Origin: Pochonia chlamydosporia 170
Lineage: Eukaryota; Ascomycota; Sordariomycetes; Hypocreales; Clavicipitaceae
Direction: 5' to 3'
Assembly: GCF_001653235.2 (NCBI RefSeq)
Contig: NW_019154050.1
Location: forward strand, 273,207 to 337,206
Length of the DNA stretch: 64,000 nt
Shown here: positions 1 to 11,164 of the stretch, piece by piece
How the letters are laid out: every line of letters begins with the position of its first letter
How positions within the stretch are numbered: position 1 is the stretch's first letter
Program-made: the position numbers and the translations under genes
Notes under the pieces: model-generated
What the model saw: only the letters and a program-made list of their open reading frames with translations
Database searches by the model: none
Told to the model about the DNA's origin: nothing

Positions 1-749
1 AAAGCCTTTCCTTGTCCTAAATGCTGTGAGGATGATACAGTTGAGCTCCATGACAGCGCACAGGGAGATACCCCACTGAAAACCCTCGATCACCAGATCC
101 GGCGCATCACCCGAAAATCCCTTAAGGCGCATCCAATGGCCACTCTCAAAACTTCTCACAATCCATAGGATCCCCATATACTCCACCGCGCCATCCGCCT
201 GGGATCATAATGCAAACGGTTCAACATTCCCTCTTCCTAAAATTGGAGATGCTGCAGCCCGATCTAAAGATTGCTAGTTTCAGTGGTTGAAAGACGAGTC
301 AGCTGACGTCGGAACATTATCGTGGTTGTACAAACATAGCAATTGTTGCAATTAAGAAAGCAGGGTTCGAATGAGAGGCGCTGTAATGGATACTTTTCTT
401 TCTTTCATTATCCGAAGGGCGTCAGGAACTGCCGTGGCACCGTAACACTCATCAACCAAACTATTTAGACAGTCACAGTAAAACATGTCAATACGTCCCC
501 GATTAATATGTTTATTACTTTCAAATTTTTGTAACTATCTTGTATGAGTCGCGGTAGGTAGCACATAATTTGTTGGTAATAGAGGCATGCGAAGGGCGAA
601 TTTCCGTCCCTGGTGGACATGTTTGTCCCTGGCGTGGGAGTTTTAAAGCCCGATTTAGAACTTAAGGGGAGCAGAAGGGTAGGGCTAACGACTGGCCAGA
701 CGGGGCAGTGGCCGCCTTCCTGGCTGCCGCTAAGGCCTTTCCATTCTCC
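1..749. other. no gene seen
   Basis: I see no convincing ORF, splice-consistent coding segment, RNA gene or repeat here. Short open frames near the right edge are on the strand opposite the helical ORF that follows and look like its shadows. Confidence 0.5.
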
Positions 750-1040
750 TTAAGCTGCTTTTCTTATCCTCGGGAGACCCTGGCGGATGGTCTTGAACTT
801 CGCGAAGGCATCCTCCTCCTTCTGCTTAAGGTCCTGGGGAATGGCGTCGTCGGCGGCTTTCTCGGCGGCCTTCATATCTTGCCTGGCCTGGTCAAGCTCG
901 GGTGAGATGGCCTTTCGCTTGTCTTTGAGCTTCTGGACCGCGGGGCTATCTGGTGCCTCATTCTGGCGCCTGTCCAGTTCCACCAAAGCCTCGGCTCGGC
1001 TGAGAACGTCGGCCCGGCGAGGATGTTGACTCCACGGCGG
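750..1040 (-). CDS. possible small charged helical protein (partial or broken)
   Basis: A GC-rich frame on the minus strand is open for about 95 codons and ends at 750. The residues are dominated by Lys, Glu, Asp, Ala and Gln in a pattern expected of one long amphipathic helix or coiled coil (for example KLKDKRKAISPELDQARQDM). The first in-frame ATG is at 986; a longer start is blocked by an in-frame TGA at 1041-1043, while another frame has an ATG at about 1043, so a frameshift or a missed short intron is possible. I do not recognise a family, and no function can be given. The compositional contrast with its AT-richer surroundings is the main reason to list it. Confidence 0.3.
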   Translation of the reverse strand, partial: PPWSQHPRRADVLSRAEALVELDRRQNEAPDSPAVQKLKDKRKAISPELDQARQDMKAAEKAADDAIPQDLKQKEEDAFAKFKTIRQGLPRIRKAA

Positions 1041-2223
1041 TCATGATGAATTGACGCCGCCAATGCGGACGCGCTTACTAGTTCACGGGCTGTCAGCAGG
1101 CGATTAAATTATGCGGGGAAAAAAAAGCAGGGTCATCTCAAAATCATACGAGCAAAAAGAGCCAAGTTGTTGATGCGAACCATTGTGAAGGATGTTAGGG
1201 TTGTTGACAGTAGAATTGCTTGTTGTTATTGTTTTGGATTGAGAGTATAGACCAGCTATACTTGATTGATGTTCAGAGCTTAAGAGAAGAAGTTGTTAAG
1301 ATAGATAATGTACTGATGATGCTGAATTGAGAGAGAATGGGTGGGATGCTTAGGGTATTTGTATTCCATGGCGGTCAATGGCTGCTCTTGATATCGGGTC
1401 TGCGTGGTAAACCTGACCCAGCGGGAATTCTCTGCGGGTATTTCGTTTTCTGTCTGAGTGTTTTGGATGATTAGGACCGTTACAAGTTTGGTATCATGAA
1501 GGGCCTCGCCTTGCTTGGATGGCTGAGTCGTTTCGCGTGGTTTAAGGAAGCCGGAAAGTCTAAAACGAGAGAGCTAAAACAAGTGAAGTAGACACTCCTT
1601 GGCCTTCCCGAGTTCTTTGTAGCGCGAACAGCGCGACCCCGCCGAAACCTTCATCTCTGGGAAAATTGAAACAGCGCCATTTAATGTTGATCTTCAAGCG
1701 TGTCTCAAGCTGTAGGGCTTGACAACCAGGATATCTTGACATTTGGCCGGCCGTTGATTATTCGTTTTTGCTGGATCTGACTCGTTCCACTCTACTTTAT
1801 ACAGCTCCGCCTCACCCACAGCCAGCTCTTGACTCGAATCTTGGCCTTCACGGAACAGTTTTAGTTTAATCTTTTGCCCCTGTACACAGTGCCTACGCTG
1901 TGTATCGCACTTCACCGTTATTATTCAATAATTCAACCCCAGAGCTGCCCAAGTAAACAGCTTTATCCCACACTTGATTCGAGTGAGAAAGTTGATCTTG
2001 GCAGGGTTCTCTAGCGGAAGAATCGACTCGATCTGCTTGTGACGCTGAGTCAAGGTTGTGGCATGTGGCTTATTTCCTTATGGAAGGCGTCCTATTGAGC
2101 GTTGATGCACCCATAGGAGGTTGGTGCCTGGTTTTGCAATGAATTAGACATTACGAGTTGAACATTATCGAAACGAGCTCCGCTACGAATAATAGGGCTG
2201 CTTGTATTGTGGCATATATTTGA
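1041..2223. other. no gene seen
   Basis: AT-rich intergenic sequence. The short ORFs here have no recognisable domain and no plausible splice partners. Confidence 0.4.
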
Positions 2224-2604
2224 GCGACACGCCTGAGCTACGAGAGACCAGGTGGCGTTGGCATCTACTTCATCAATTATGTCGGCGAGAACAAGTACTC
2301 TGCCAATGTCATGATCTACCGAAGACCGAATGCCTTTGGAGAAGACGAAATCGATGAGATGGCAGAGACGAATGGGGAGACTGAGAAGAATGGTACGTCC
2401 AACAGCACCAATGATCACGCCAAGTCAGATGTCCGTGCTGCGCAAGGTATCTGGCTAGCGAGAGTACGGCGGGAAGATTGTGAGAACCTGATCAAGTATA
2501 CCGTACTCAAGGGCAAGCAGATCAAGCCGGAGAGCCAACTACGAGGTGGTTTTGACAGAATGGAGGGATTAACAGCTGGTCATGAGCGAACCATGACTGG
2601 ATGA
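2224..2604 (+). other. possible gene fragment, unknown family
   Basis: A plus-strand frame is open for 126 codons directly after an in-frame TGA at 2221-2223, with the first ATG at 2311. The upstream half reads like structured protein (GVGIYFINYVGENKYSANV) and continues into an acidic, Ser/Asn-rich stretch and then a Lys/Arg-rich end. No ATG lies at the start of the structured part, so this is either a 3' exon or the remnant of a broken gene. I do not recognise the family. Confidence 0.25.
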
Positions 2605-5063
2605 AACGCCGACCAAGTTTCACAACGACTCGGGGTGTCAACGGACATCTAATAATACCATTTTCAGTCATTACAGAATAATACAACACGGAATCTTCGG
2701 ATAAAAATGCAACTAAATAACAGGATTTACAACACAAGAAACTTCAATATATTGACTACAAAAAGCAATTATGTTGAGGGACTATCGGATGTAACTAGAA
2801 GGAAAATCTCGGCAGCTACTTTTCACTAAATTGCAAGACAGCCATAAAAGGAAGGAAGATTCCATCTAGTTATGTAGAAAACAAGGACCAAAAAATCCAC
2901 TGTCCAAAGATATCTAGCTCGTAACTTGATACGGGGAATAGGACCGTTGCAGAAATGGGAGAGAAGATGTCATTATAGACACCAAGACAGCGTTACATAG
3001 AGGATAATATGACCCTTTGCATAATTCCCTCAAACCAAAGGAGTAGTCACGGCTTACAATCTCACGAGAGTCATCCAACAGACCTGATGATGCTTATAGT
3101 AGTTGCATGCGTGCGAAACGTATCCACAAATCACGAACTCATCGGTCACACAACAGCCCCATCCTAATCACCAATTCACGAGACAAACCAAGCAGCATTA
3201 ATCGGCACATCCAACATCCGTACAACTTCCAAACGATAAATTTCGCCCACATCTATCGTATGGTGGACTGCAAGGGATGAAGCACACCGCCATAGAGCCA
3301 AATAAGATGAAACGGGAACCCGTTCCTGTCAAGAAGCCAACTCACTTGATCGTTGATGACCCGCATAGCAACGCTTTGAGCGCGTAAATTAGTAAGTGTT
3401 GATTTCAAAATGGGGCCTTTGGTAGTGGCAATGTTGAAGCTGCACCACTCGACTACCGTTTCTGATTATCGAAACAACGTCGCTTTGCTTGACTCGCATG
3501 GATATTGTCACACTTCTCGACTCGTTTGCATAACTGGACGACGATCGGGCAGAAGATCCCCTGTGAATCGGGCAACGAGAGACTCTTGATTTTCTACAAA
3601 AAAGAGTGGAATCATACGAAATTATATACTTTATTGGAATACTGCTGCTTACGCAGCAGTATGACGATTTCCTATTGCCACTTTGCCACACTCGCATGTT
3701 TGCTTGACTGAGGCAGCATTTATTTGACAATAGCATATTGTGCTTCCTTTGAATGAGCGACCTGATCTTGACAAGTCCCGTGCCCCTTGACACTGTCGTG
3801 GCCCCAGAATTTCGCTGCGGGATGAGCGAGAAGCTTGTAACTATGTGATCAAAAAGCCTTCGAGATAGGAGGGAAGACATAGCGGGTATACGAAGGTAAG
3901 AGAAACTGAAACTGCGCTTTAATAACCTCTTTTGCACTTTTGAAGGTAAACCCAGAGACGTAGCAAGTATTGTCTTGTCATAGTATGGCTATACTAAAAG
4001 TAGAACAATCATCGTTTTATAACCAGTCCAAGGCTGCGCCATAGTGCTTTAAATGCACGCAGCTCCCTTGTCGATCGGCATTTGCGCGACACTCGTGAGC
4101 ATGCCTGCAGCATCTAAAGTACTAAGTTACTCCAGTTCTCTAGTCCACATCTCAATTAGTGGCCCGTTACGCCGTCATTTCCTCTCAGCTAGAGGCCCGG
4201 CCATTGCGCGCCGTAGACCTCAGGCTACGTTAAACAGACTGGGTCATCGGACTCAGCCACGTACAAGCATATGTTCCAGTCCATATTTATAGAATAACAC
4301 TGTTTTAGCAATTCACGCCATGACTCGGAGGTGATGCTCCTGCGCGACTGAAGCTCATTGATGGCAGTAATTACTAGAAACTGCGAGGGTGCGCATAACA
4401 CGAAGAGTGGAGATGAGCTTCATGGTGTGGATTCGTGGAATGGGATAGTGCACAAAGATATCTAGGAGTGATGAAGATGTACAGTCGATTGCTAAGAAGT
4501 CTGTTGAGCTAAGAGGCAGAAACTTGGAGGACCAGTTGAGGTTTATGTAGCTGGCTCTGAGTATAATTTCGTCGCTAGATACGGTTGGTATTAGAGTCCG
4601 TTTCCAGTGCACAACTGTGGAAGCCGTCATGGTGTCGGACAAGGCTGCCTCTGTTGATTGAACAAGCAGACTTGGAGTAATTGCTGGATGTCATAAAATC
4701 ATAGATATCAGGAGACGAGAGGCTGGCCAGGCACCTGAAATTTTATCAAGGCTGGTAGTTAGGCTGCTGAACTCAGATAAATGACGTGAATCCCTCTGGC
4801 AAAAGAAGGAAGACAGAAATGGACAACAACAATTTTCACCAAAAAAGCCTGCCTGTGTTCGGCAACGTAAATTGACGTAGCTAATTATGAGTCTCATAAC
4901 GTGGCATCACCATGACAAGCGGACTGATACTGCGCACCAAAACCGGGAACATGCAACGGTGTCTTAGTCTGTCCTGTTAAGAAAGATTTATCTGTCTAAC
5001 TAGAATTGATCATGATATGGCAATTAATTCGAAGTTCCTTTCCCTGCGCTGCAGGTTCGTTGA
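2605..5063. other. no gene seen (one hairpin)
   Basis: AT-rich sequence without recognisable coding. The longest ORF (3389-3937, minus) is a low-complexity Ser/Arg/Ile-rich translation with no domain and is probably chance. A perfect hairpin at 3639-3662 is listed separately. Confidence 0.4.
3639..3662. repeat. perfect 10-bp hairpin
   Basis: ATACTGCTGC is followed by a TTAC loop and the exact reverse complement GCAGCAGTAT. It is isolated, with no adjacent ORF end or T-tract that would make it a terminator. Confidence 0.7.
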
Positions 5064-5492
5064 TCACCATTGATCGTGTATGTCCTGGACCAATTCAAGA
5101 CTCATGTTCCTCCTCGCCAATTTGTGTGCCTGTTTCCGTTCCTGTGGGGTTACCAACCAGGATTCAACTACAGCACAGGTTGTAAACGGCTGGTAAGGCG
5201 AGTATGCCACCTTGCCCGGAGAATACAGAGCTGTGTTGTGCCTTGGCGTGTAGACTTTCGATCCTTGCTTCCATGCGTCTCGAATCTCCTCTGTTGGTCG
5301 CGTGGATAGTGATGATGAGACGTCGACATCATTAATATTTTTTCTGCTTAGCCTGAACACCGACACGAGAGATAGAACGATTGACTGAGCTTGTTCTTTA
5401 AGTTTCAACTTTCTCGAGCTGGCGGACGAGTTCTCGGTCGGCGAGGCTATTTGTGCTGCGGGATCTTGCGTATTGAGCATGTTGGCCTCCAT
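5064..5492 (-). CDS. hypothetical protein, 142 aa, uncertain
   Basis: A single uninterrupted minus-strand ORF with an ATG at 5492. The translation is hydrophilic, Ser/Gln/Lys-rich, without signal peptide, membrane segment or motif that I recognise. Overlapping plus-strand ORFs of similar size weaken the case. It could be a lineage-specific gene or chance. Confidence 0.25.
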   Translation of the reverse strand: MEANMLNTQDPAAQIASPTENSSASSRKLKLKEQAQSIVLSLVSVFRLSRKNINDVDVSSSLSTRPTEEIRDAWKQGSKVYTPRHNTALYSPGKVAYSPYQPFTTCAVVESWLVTPQERKQAHKLARRNMSLELVQDIHDQW

Positions 5493-7185
5493 AATTCGAC
5501 TTGGGTTAGAAGATTATTATCTTTTTGGTTCCTTAAATTCCGAGATTGTCTGGATTCCGACACGTTGCCAGACGTCACATTCCCTCGAGCGGCGCGGTGG
5601 CGCACTATCTCACTCGTCTTCGCAGACTAGGTGCGATGGCCTCTCAAGGGCTGTGCCTATATAAGCTTCCGAAATAAAAACACGAAGAGCTGAATTCAAT
5701 GGCGAACGAATAGACAGGACGTTGGCACTTAACTAATAGTTTATGAGCCGTTTGATTAATTCGTCTTTTCCACAGGCGGAGGGTGTGGGCGTAAAACAGC
5801 AGAATGTGAGCGATTTATGCTGCCGACTTGAACATTCAATCTAAAACAGTAGTCTGGCCTAAGAATTCGTTACAATGAAGGATTGGCCTGATTCAAGCGA
5901 GCTCGGTTGAAACCAGCAACGATGATGCGACGGCCAGCGACGTAGAACATGATGCAGCATCGCCTACCGGTTGCAGATAAAGTTCCACTTGTCAAACCTC
6001 CAGTCTTGTACCTGGAAGAAAGGCAGAAAGACGAGTTCATTTCATACAAATACTATGTCACGCCTTGCACCTTAGAGCAGTGGTGCAAGCGGTAGAATCA
6101 GCCGAAGACAGAGCGGCCGCGAGCCATGCAATTAGCCATGGCCATTACATTTTCTAAGCACTGGGGCTCATTTTGGAACATTTCTTCCGGTCACGAACAG
6201 AATCATGTAGAATTATGGAGAACCATGGTCTATCTTATAGGGATTCAGCGCAACAACCTGTCGTTTCCTTAGCCCTTAGTCCCTCAGCTTCATCTTCATA
6301 CCATGTAGGGGAGATTCATAAAACAGGTGACTACGATCTAATGGCGCATGGATCGTTGCAGTAGCTCTAATACTTAATTCCAGATTTTGATTAATAGTGT
6401 AACGGGGCAAGCCACCTATCTTCAACTCCTGATGGCAAGTTGATTCTAGAGTCTTCTATGGGGGCGTATTGAGAAGATATAAGGCGCCATCATAATGCCG
6501 CGGTATATATAGACTCATACATGGACTCCTTCCTTCTTCCCTATCTTAGTAGTAAACAGCATAGGGACTAGTTTCTTGAATCAATGCTCTAGAGGCCGTT
6601 CACAAATAGCTTGGATGGCCAGCATTGAATGACCTTCATTGGATCTGGATTCCATTATTTTTGGCGGAGATGTTTGACGTCAGGCTGGCGGGGTTGTTTC
6701 GGAGACAGAAGCGGGCCGTTCCCCGGGGACTACGTCGTAAGGTTTTAGTATTAGAAGATAACTAGTTAACTGAACATAGCGTCTTTTGATTCCTGCGGCT
6801 GAATCCAGTCGCAGTTTTCAGTCGGCATTATATTGAAAACGTGCTTTTTTTAGCCAACGAAAGCGAGCGGCCAATTTATTGTTTCAAGGTACCGTTCGAG
6901 AACCACGCTCCAGGGCCTTGACTCGTCAAATTGCGATGCAGGTAGCTAGCAAGATTCAAGCAACAAAAGTTTACGCACTCCCGCCTGTTAGCGGCGAAAC
7001 CAATGTGAGACACCATCGAGACCAGTCTAGTCCACCGTCGTGTCATCGTCGGCTCGGGTTGGGATAGCCGTTTCCAGGGCTGCCAGTCGAAGAGTAGTTG
7101 CTGTGTCTACCAGAATAGACCTGCTTGGAGGACCTTTCCCTTGTTCAAGTCCTCGGGCAACGGCGGCGTTTTGCGGCTCGACGAG
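5493..7185. other. no gene seen
   Basis: Intergenic sequence with no recognisable coding. The right-hand part is the upstream region of the LPMO-like gene and becomes pyrimidine-rich towards its start. Confidence 0.45.
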
Positions 7186-7193
7186 TATAAATA
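7186..7193 (+). promoter_or_regulatory. TATA box of the LPMO-like gene
   Basis: TATAAATA lies 186 bp upstream of the ATG at 7379. The sequence between them is strongly C/T-rich, as in 5' leaders of highly expressed filamentous-fungal genes. Confidence 0.6.
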
Positions 7194-7378
7194 CCCTCAC
7201 TGCTTGCCAGCCCTCTGTCACCACCTAACTTCCTCAGTCAACGAACCAGTCAGTCCGCCTGCCCTCCACAATCCCACTAGTTTCCGCGCTTCAGTCGCCT
7301 ATAGTCCTCGTCGATTCTTCCCTCGTAGCTCTCTAAACGCTGTGCGTTGCTAGCTGCCCCTCCTCCTACGCTAACACG

Positions 7379-7843
7379 ATGCGTTCCTTCACTCTTGTAT
7401 TTGCTACGCTCGCGGCGTTTGCCGCCACCGGCGTGTCCGCCCACGGTTTTATGTCGAAGCCATTCTGCCGCGGCTGCGAGAAAGCAAACATTAAAGTAGA
7501 CGATCTCAAGAACCCTAACGTCGGAGACCAGATCTGCCGCGGCGAACCGGCCGGCAAAGTGACCGACGTCGGCCGTCAACTCACGCTTGGCCTCACCATC
7601 ACTGCGCCGCATGTAGGCCCGTGTGAGGTGTACATCCTCAAACCGGACCTCAGCAACGCAAACATAGCCAAGCCTGTCGCTTCGAAACAGGACTGCGCTG
7701 CACCAGGCAAGGTGGGCCCGATGACGGTCAACATCCCGGGCAAGATCTCTGGCCGCAGGGTCCTCCGCTGGAAGTGGCAGGCCTGCCACGTCACGCCGTG
7801 CGAGCAGTACGAGAACTGTGCCGACATCAACGTCGGCGGTTAG
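7379..7843 (+). CDS. secreted LPMO-like (chitin-binding type-4-like) protein
   Basis: A 154-residue protein with a clear signal peptide (1-21, ending VSA), so the mature protein would begin His22-Gly-Phe. Lytic polysaccharide monooxygenases bind copper through an N-terminal His plus a second His. A candidate second ligand is His78 in the family-like segment TITAPHVGPCEVYIL. The C-terminal RWKWQACH...YENCADINV resembles the end of LPMO/chitin-binding type-4 domains, with a Tyr near the usual axial position. Eight cysteines (30, 33, 53, 82, 106, 136, 141, 147) imply a disulfide-rich extracellular fold. It is short for a catalytic LPMO, so a non-catalytic copper-binding or effector-like role is possible. 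The gene is a single exon; the start is fixed by the signal peptide and TATA/CT-rich leader. Transposon debris begins about 130 bp downstream. Confidence 0.7.
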   Translation: MRSFTLVFATLAAFAATGVSAHGFMSKPFCRGCEKANIKVDDLKNPNVGDQICRGEPAGKVTDVGRQLTLGLTITAPHVGPCEVYILKPDLSNANIAKPVASKQDCAAPGKVGPMTVNIPGKISGRRVLRWKWQACHVTPCEQYENCADINVGG

Positions 7844-7974
7844 GGTTTTGCTATCTAACTAAGCTATTCTGCCAAGTAATTTTTCTTCAGATATGTACAA
7901 ATTAGGCATAAGAAATAGGAGAGATAATGTAAGGGGCACGTGGCTTGTTCAGCCAGAAGCGTACTTGGAAACCA

Positions 7975-8127
7975 ACAAATTGATTGCATTGAAGAGAAGA
8001 AGAACCAAAGCTCTCTCCGAGAGCTAGCTAGCTAGGTACATATTTCTAAGCTCAGGGGTTAAAATGTGAGACTTTCATTTGGTGGCGTTATTAGCATCGG
8101 CATCAGCCGAGTGCACATCAACGGCTC
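7975..8127 (+). repeat. MULE 5'-region relic
   Basis: This stretch matches, in the same orientation, the sequence just upstream of the MULE transposase ORF at about 19047-19200: both start AACCAACAAATTGAT and later share GTGGCGTTATT and a GTGCAC-containing block. It is a diverged remnant of a related MULE. Confidence 0.55.
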
Positions 8128-8342
8128 ATGTTGCACTAAAGTCGTGCATAATCCTGCTCCATACCGGTTAAGTGCATAATGGGGGTGTGTCGCTTGCAAC
8201 ACGCTTACGCGCATAAGAAGGAGAATGGAAGATCAAGCAGAATGGAACAGAACAGACAACAATCAACGCACTGGGCGAATGCCTACACACCCATTCAATT
8301 TTACAGTGACACCTTTGTGAAAGTATCCACACCGTGATTCTG
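8128..8342 (+). repeat. left inverted-repeat arm
   Basis: Reverse-complementary to 13577-13962 in two blocks. This arm lacks an approximately 150-bp segment present in the right arm. Confidence 0.8.
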
Positions 8343-8469
8343 ACAGCTCAGCCAGTTGCACCCATGCTTAATTTCCGCTGCGTCAAAGAGCAGCAACCCA
8401 CAAAGCGAAGGCGGCTTGCGGCAGAAGATCCGGGGACCGAACCCGGACCCACCAGCCTGGATCGTAGAT

Positions 8470-8721
8470 TGTCAGACAACTGTGGGATTACATGAGATCG
8501 AGCATAACTTCGCTGAAGGCGCCGATTGTATTGAGTGAGAAATATCTAAGGAGCAAGAACTCCATTAGGAGCGGCACGGGAACCGTGCTGCTCTTTATAC
8601 ATAAAAGAAACCTTTTGCCAGTTTAGGCAGTAGCAGCTGCCTGCCAGGCAGCTGCTGTTTGTTGATATCAATGCCTCAGTTTTCCATGAGCTGCAATTCA
8701 GAGTAGGCCTGATATGCGACA
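8470..8721 (-). mobile_element. solo LTR (family 1)
   Basis: Read on the minus strand it starts TGTCGCATATC and ends TTGTCTGACA, the TG...CA form of an LTR with short inverted ends. A second copy lies in the opposite orientation at 51530-51778. Flanks are TAGAT on one side and TATAT on the other, a likely 5-bp target duplication with one mismatch. It contains a strong palindrome with arms AGCAGCTGCCTG around 8632-8656. No internal retrotransposon sequence is attached. Confidence 0.7.
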
Positions 8722-8794
8722 TATATTTAAAATTTGGATGACTGACGCAGACTCATTGTTTTGTTCTGTTGTCATTAGCGAGCCACAAGCAAAC

Positions 8795-8838
8795 CCCCCA
8801 AACCCCCCAAAACCCACCCCCGGAGGGGTTTTTTTTTT
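8795..8838. repeat. C-run/T-run low-complexity tract
   Basis: Runs of AACCCCCC followed by CCGG and a GGGG-T(11) stretch, immediately 3' of the secreted-protein gene at 8884. It could be a decayed 3' end or just low complexity. Confidence 0.5.
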
Positions 8839-8883
8839 TGGTGTTGCATTTTCCTTAAGTCATGGCTCTCACGTTACCATCGG

Positions 8884-9819
8884 CTAAGACAGCTTAGCAC
8901 GCAGGCCCTGAAAAGGTAAGGGAGGCGTGGCGCCGATAGGCGGTACGTTGGAAAGCAGCTGCAAGCTCTTAAGGTTCGAGGGGATGGTATAAGTCGCGGA
9001 GAAGGTCTGTCTGCTGACATTATAGCTAAAGCAGTTCACATACTCCAGGCTAATACTGGGCGTGTGGATAACAGGCAGGTAGAAAATACCAAGGCAAACA
9101 TTGTTGGCCTTCTTGCTGCTAATCACACTATGAACCTCAACCCAGCCACCATTGACACTAGACCCGCAATTGGAGCAGTCGACGATGGCGAAGGGTATAA
9201 GGCTATAGGGTTGGTTATTAAGCGTGACGCTGCCGACAACGTTGGGTTGCAGCGACAGCTTCGTGCCGCCGTCGATGGTGGGATATGAGGGTGGCAGCCT
9301 GACTGAGACGAGTGTATTGGCGGTCTTGAACGGTACGTTCACACCGGTGTTCGACACGGAGCATGTACCTGTGACGGTACTCGAGGTGAAGCCTGTGGTA
9401 CCAGTGGTGTCTTCAAGCCACAGGGTCGTGAGTAGACCACCCTGGCAGTACACCCAACCCATTAAAATAGCTTCAGTGTCGGTGCCGATAATGGCATAGA
9501 GGGTACGCGGTGACCAGGAGATTTGCTTGCTGACCACAACCTGGGTAGTGCGGTTTCCTTGTGTAACCATGCCAACATTATTCTGAATGGCAATACTGAA
9601 CTTCCGATCGCCGCTTGTGCCGTTGAGCGTGGCATCGAATGCGTCGTAGATCATAGAAGTAGAGGCGGGGATTCGCACCGAAACTAGATCATTGGGGTTA
9701 CTAGTGGAATGCAGGCCCTTACCCGCGGTCGTGTGGCTGCTAGTAACACATGCGGCGAGGATGCCAACCGTGAGGGCCATGACATGAAAAGCCACATATA
9801 GTGGCTGCGATAGTTGCAT
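8884..9819 (-). CDS. secreted protein of unknown family, 311 aa
   Basis: An uninterrupted minus-strand ORF with ATG at 9819. The N-terminus has a hydrophobic segment (about residues 8-25, ending near ILAACVTSS) consistent with a signal peptide. The rest is Ser/Thr/Val/Gly-rich, beta-sheet-like, with several potential N-glycosylation sites (NGT, NRT, NVS) and six or more scattered cysteines, including a DCSNCG motif. No C-terminal membrane anchor is visible. I do not recognise a family. It lies between the inverted arms of the 8128-13962 unit, next to a solo LTR, so it may be transposon cargo. Just past its 3' end is a C-rich then T-rich tract (8795-8838). Confidence 0.6.
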   Translation of the reverse strand: MQLSQPLYVAFHVMALTVGILAACVTSSHTTAGKGLHSTSNPNDLVSVRIPASTSMIYDAFDATLNGTSGDRKFSIAIQNNVGMVTQGNRTTQVVVSKQISWSPRTLYAIIGTDTEAILMGWVYCQGGLLTTLWLEDTTGTTGFTSSTVTGTCSVSNTGVNVPFKTANTLVSVRLPPSYPTIDGGTKLSLQPNVVGSVTLNNQPYSLIPFAIVDCSNCGSSVNGGWVEVHSVISSKKANNVCLGIFYLPVIHTPSISLEYVNCFSYNVSRQTFSATYTIPSNLKSLQLLSNVPPIGATPPLPFQGLRAKLS

Positions 9820-11164
9820 TGTTTATTTAGGTTGGGTGGCTGGCCAACCAGTAATCAATAGGAACCCGCGTCGTGGTGTATTGAATCTAGGGATACCGGT
9901 TAGTTATTGCAAAGTAAATAACTGGCCGGCTGGATAAAGCTCCGAGCAATTTGGTGATTTCTGCGCTCTTACAGCACGTCCTTCGATATAGGCTTGTTCA
10001 TAACTTGGTGAAGTTACAGTAATAGGCAGCGGCGAAGATAAACCTGTTATAAGAGATTACCGCGAAACCCTCCAACGAGGCAGATAATCTCAGATACAAC
10101 CATTCAAGTCACAACCAGCCTGCCAAAGCCATTCCGACTCCTTGGTCGCATTATGGAGGTGGCTAGGCGACAATGCTGAGCCCCGGCTCTGTATCAAGTC
10201 GAGGGCCAGCGGAACGTTACCTGGCTATCAGCCAGCCACATTACTCCATAACAGGAGTATACTGATTTCGGTTTTGGGACGTAACGGCACCGGTCCCGTA
10301 CGCAATGTTGCTTCCCACGGCATTCTGAAGTGTCTGAACTTGACTCAGAATGGCTCATATATGACTCTGTTGACGAAAATATACCTAAAGCAAGCTAGGA
10401 TAGCCCCGGTCACTACATTCGTGGCCACTATTGAGGAGGTACGCAAGCAGCGTCAAGCATGACACCATTTTCTCTGCGTTTCCGGAAACTGGGACCTATG
10501 CACATGTCCTGTTGGATACACCGCGCGTTTCCTGGTTGCACAATTGGGGTCCATTTAGTCCAGGCTTCGAAATCGATCGATCAGCTTCATCAGTCGATCG
10601 ATATACTTTACTTTACTTACTTACTTTGATTGGTTCATAGCCTGACCCCATACTTGGGCATTGTAGATCTCCCTCTACCCACTCTACCCAAGTAGAGTAG
10701 AGTAGAAATGGGTAGCCTACCCAGGGTAGGGCTACCCACTCTACCCACTCCTGATTGGTGGATTAGCTCCTATCATTTCACAAAAGTGTAAGGTTATGGA
10801 TGTTGAAGTCCTTAAGGAGTCATCTAATTTTATTACTCCTGCGTAAATTTACGTTGTGGTGACCACTTTCGTGAGGTCAGATGCGCCTGAACGTGGTGCC
10901 TCTAACGATCTGTATCGGACTGAAACCTTGCATGCCGCCACCCAGAGAGCTGCGAGCCCCAGCAACAAAATGGGTACGAGGCCGATTCGGGACTAGCCTG
11001 GTACGTACGTTACTCTACCCCACCGGCGGCTGCTACATGGGCGCCCGGGCGCCCATTTATCCTCGAGCGCCCAGGCGTCCAAAATGACTAAGCACCGTGG
11101 AGGGGCGTTTCCCATTGGTGCGTCCACGACACGCTCTGGAAGACTGGCAAACAAGCGAGGTATA
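9820..11164. other. no gene seen (one hairpin cluster)
   Basis: Interior of the long-inverted-repeat unit, upstream of the secreted-protein gene and up to the Fot1 insertion. ORFs here are short and domain-free. A CTACCC-rich hairpin cluster at 10671-10752 is listed separately. Confidence 0.4.
10671..10752. repeat. CTCTACCCA repeat and hairpin cluster
   Basis: Several copies of CTACCCA and its reverse complement, including a hairpin with arms GGGTAGCCTAC (10710-10720) and GTAGGGCTACCC (10726-10737). It may be a small MITE or its end. It is not a TTAGGG telomeric repeat. Confidence 0.55.

Noticed and set aside
3389..3937. 182-codon ORF on the minus strand
   Set aside because: Ser/Arg/Ile-rich, no domain, no splice or promoter context; probably chance in AT-rich sequence.
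7277..7789. 170-codon minus-strand ORF
   Set aside because: Antisense to the LPMO-like gene, which has a signal peptide, His residues and promoter features.
8395..8469. tRNA-like T-arm (CCGGG-TTCGGTC-CCCGG on the minus strand)
   Set aside because: A five-base-pair stem with a seven-base loop is present, but no acceptor stem, D-arm or anticodon arm can be placed around it.
10671..10752. telomere-like CTACCC repeats
   Set aside because: The unit is CTCTACCCA and occurs in both orientations; it is not a TTAGGG array.
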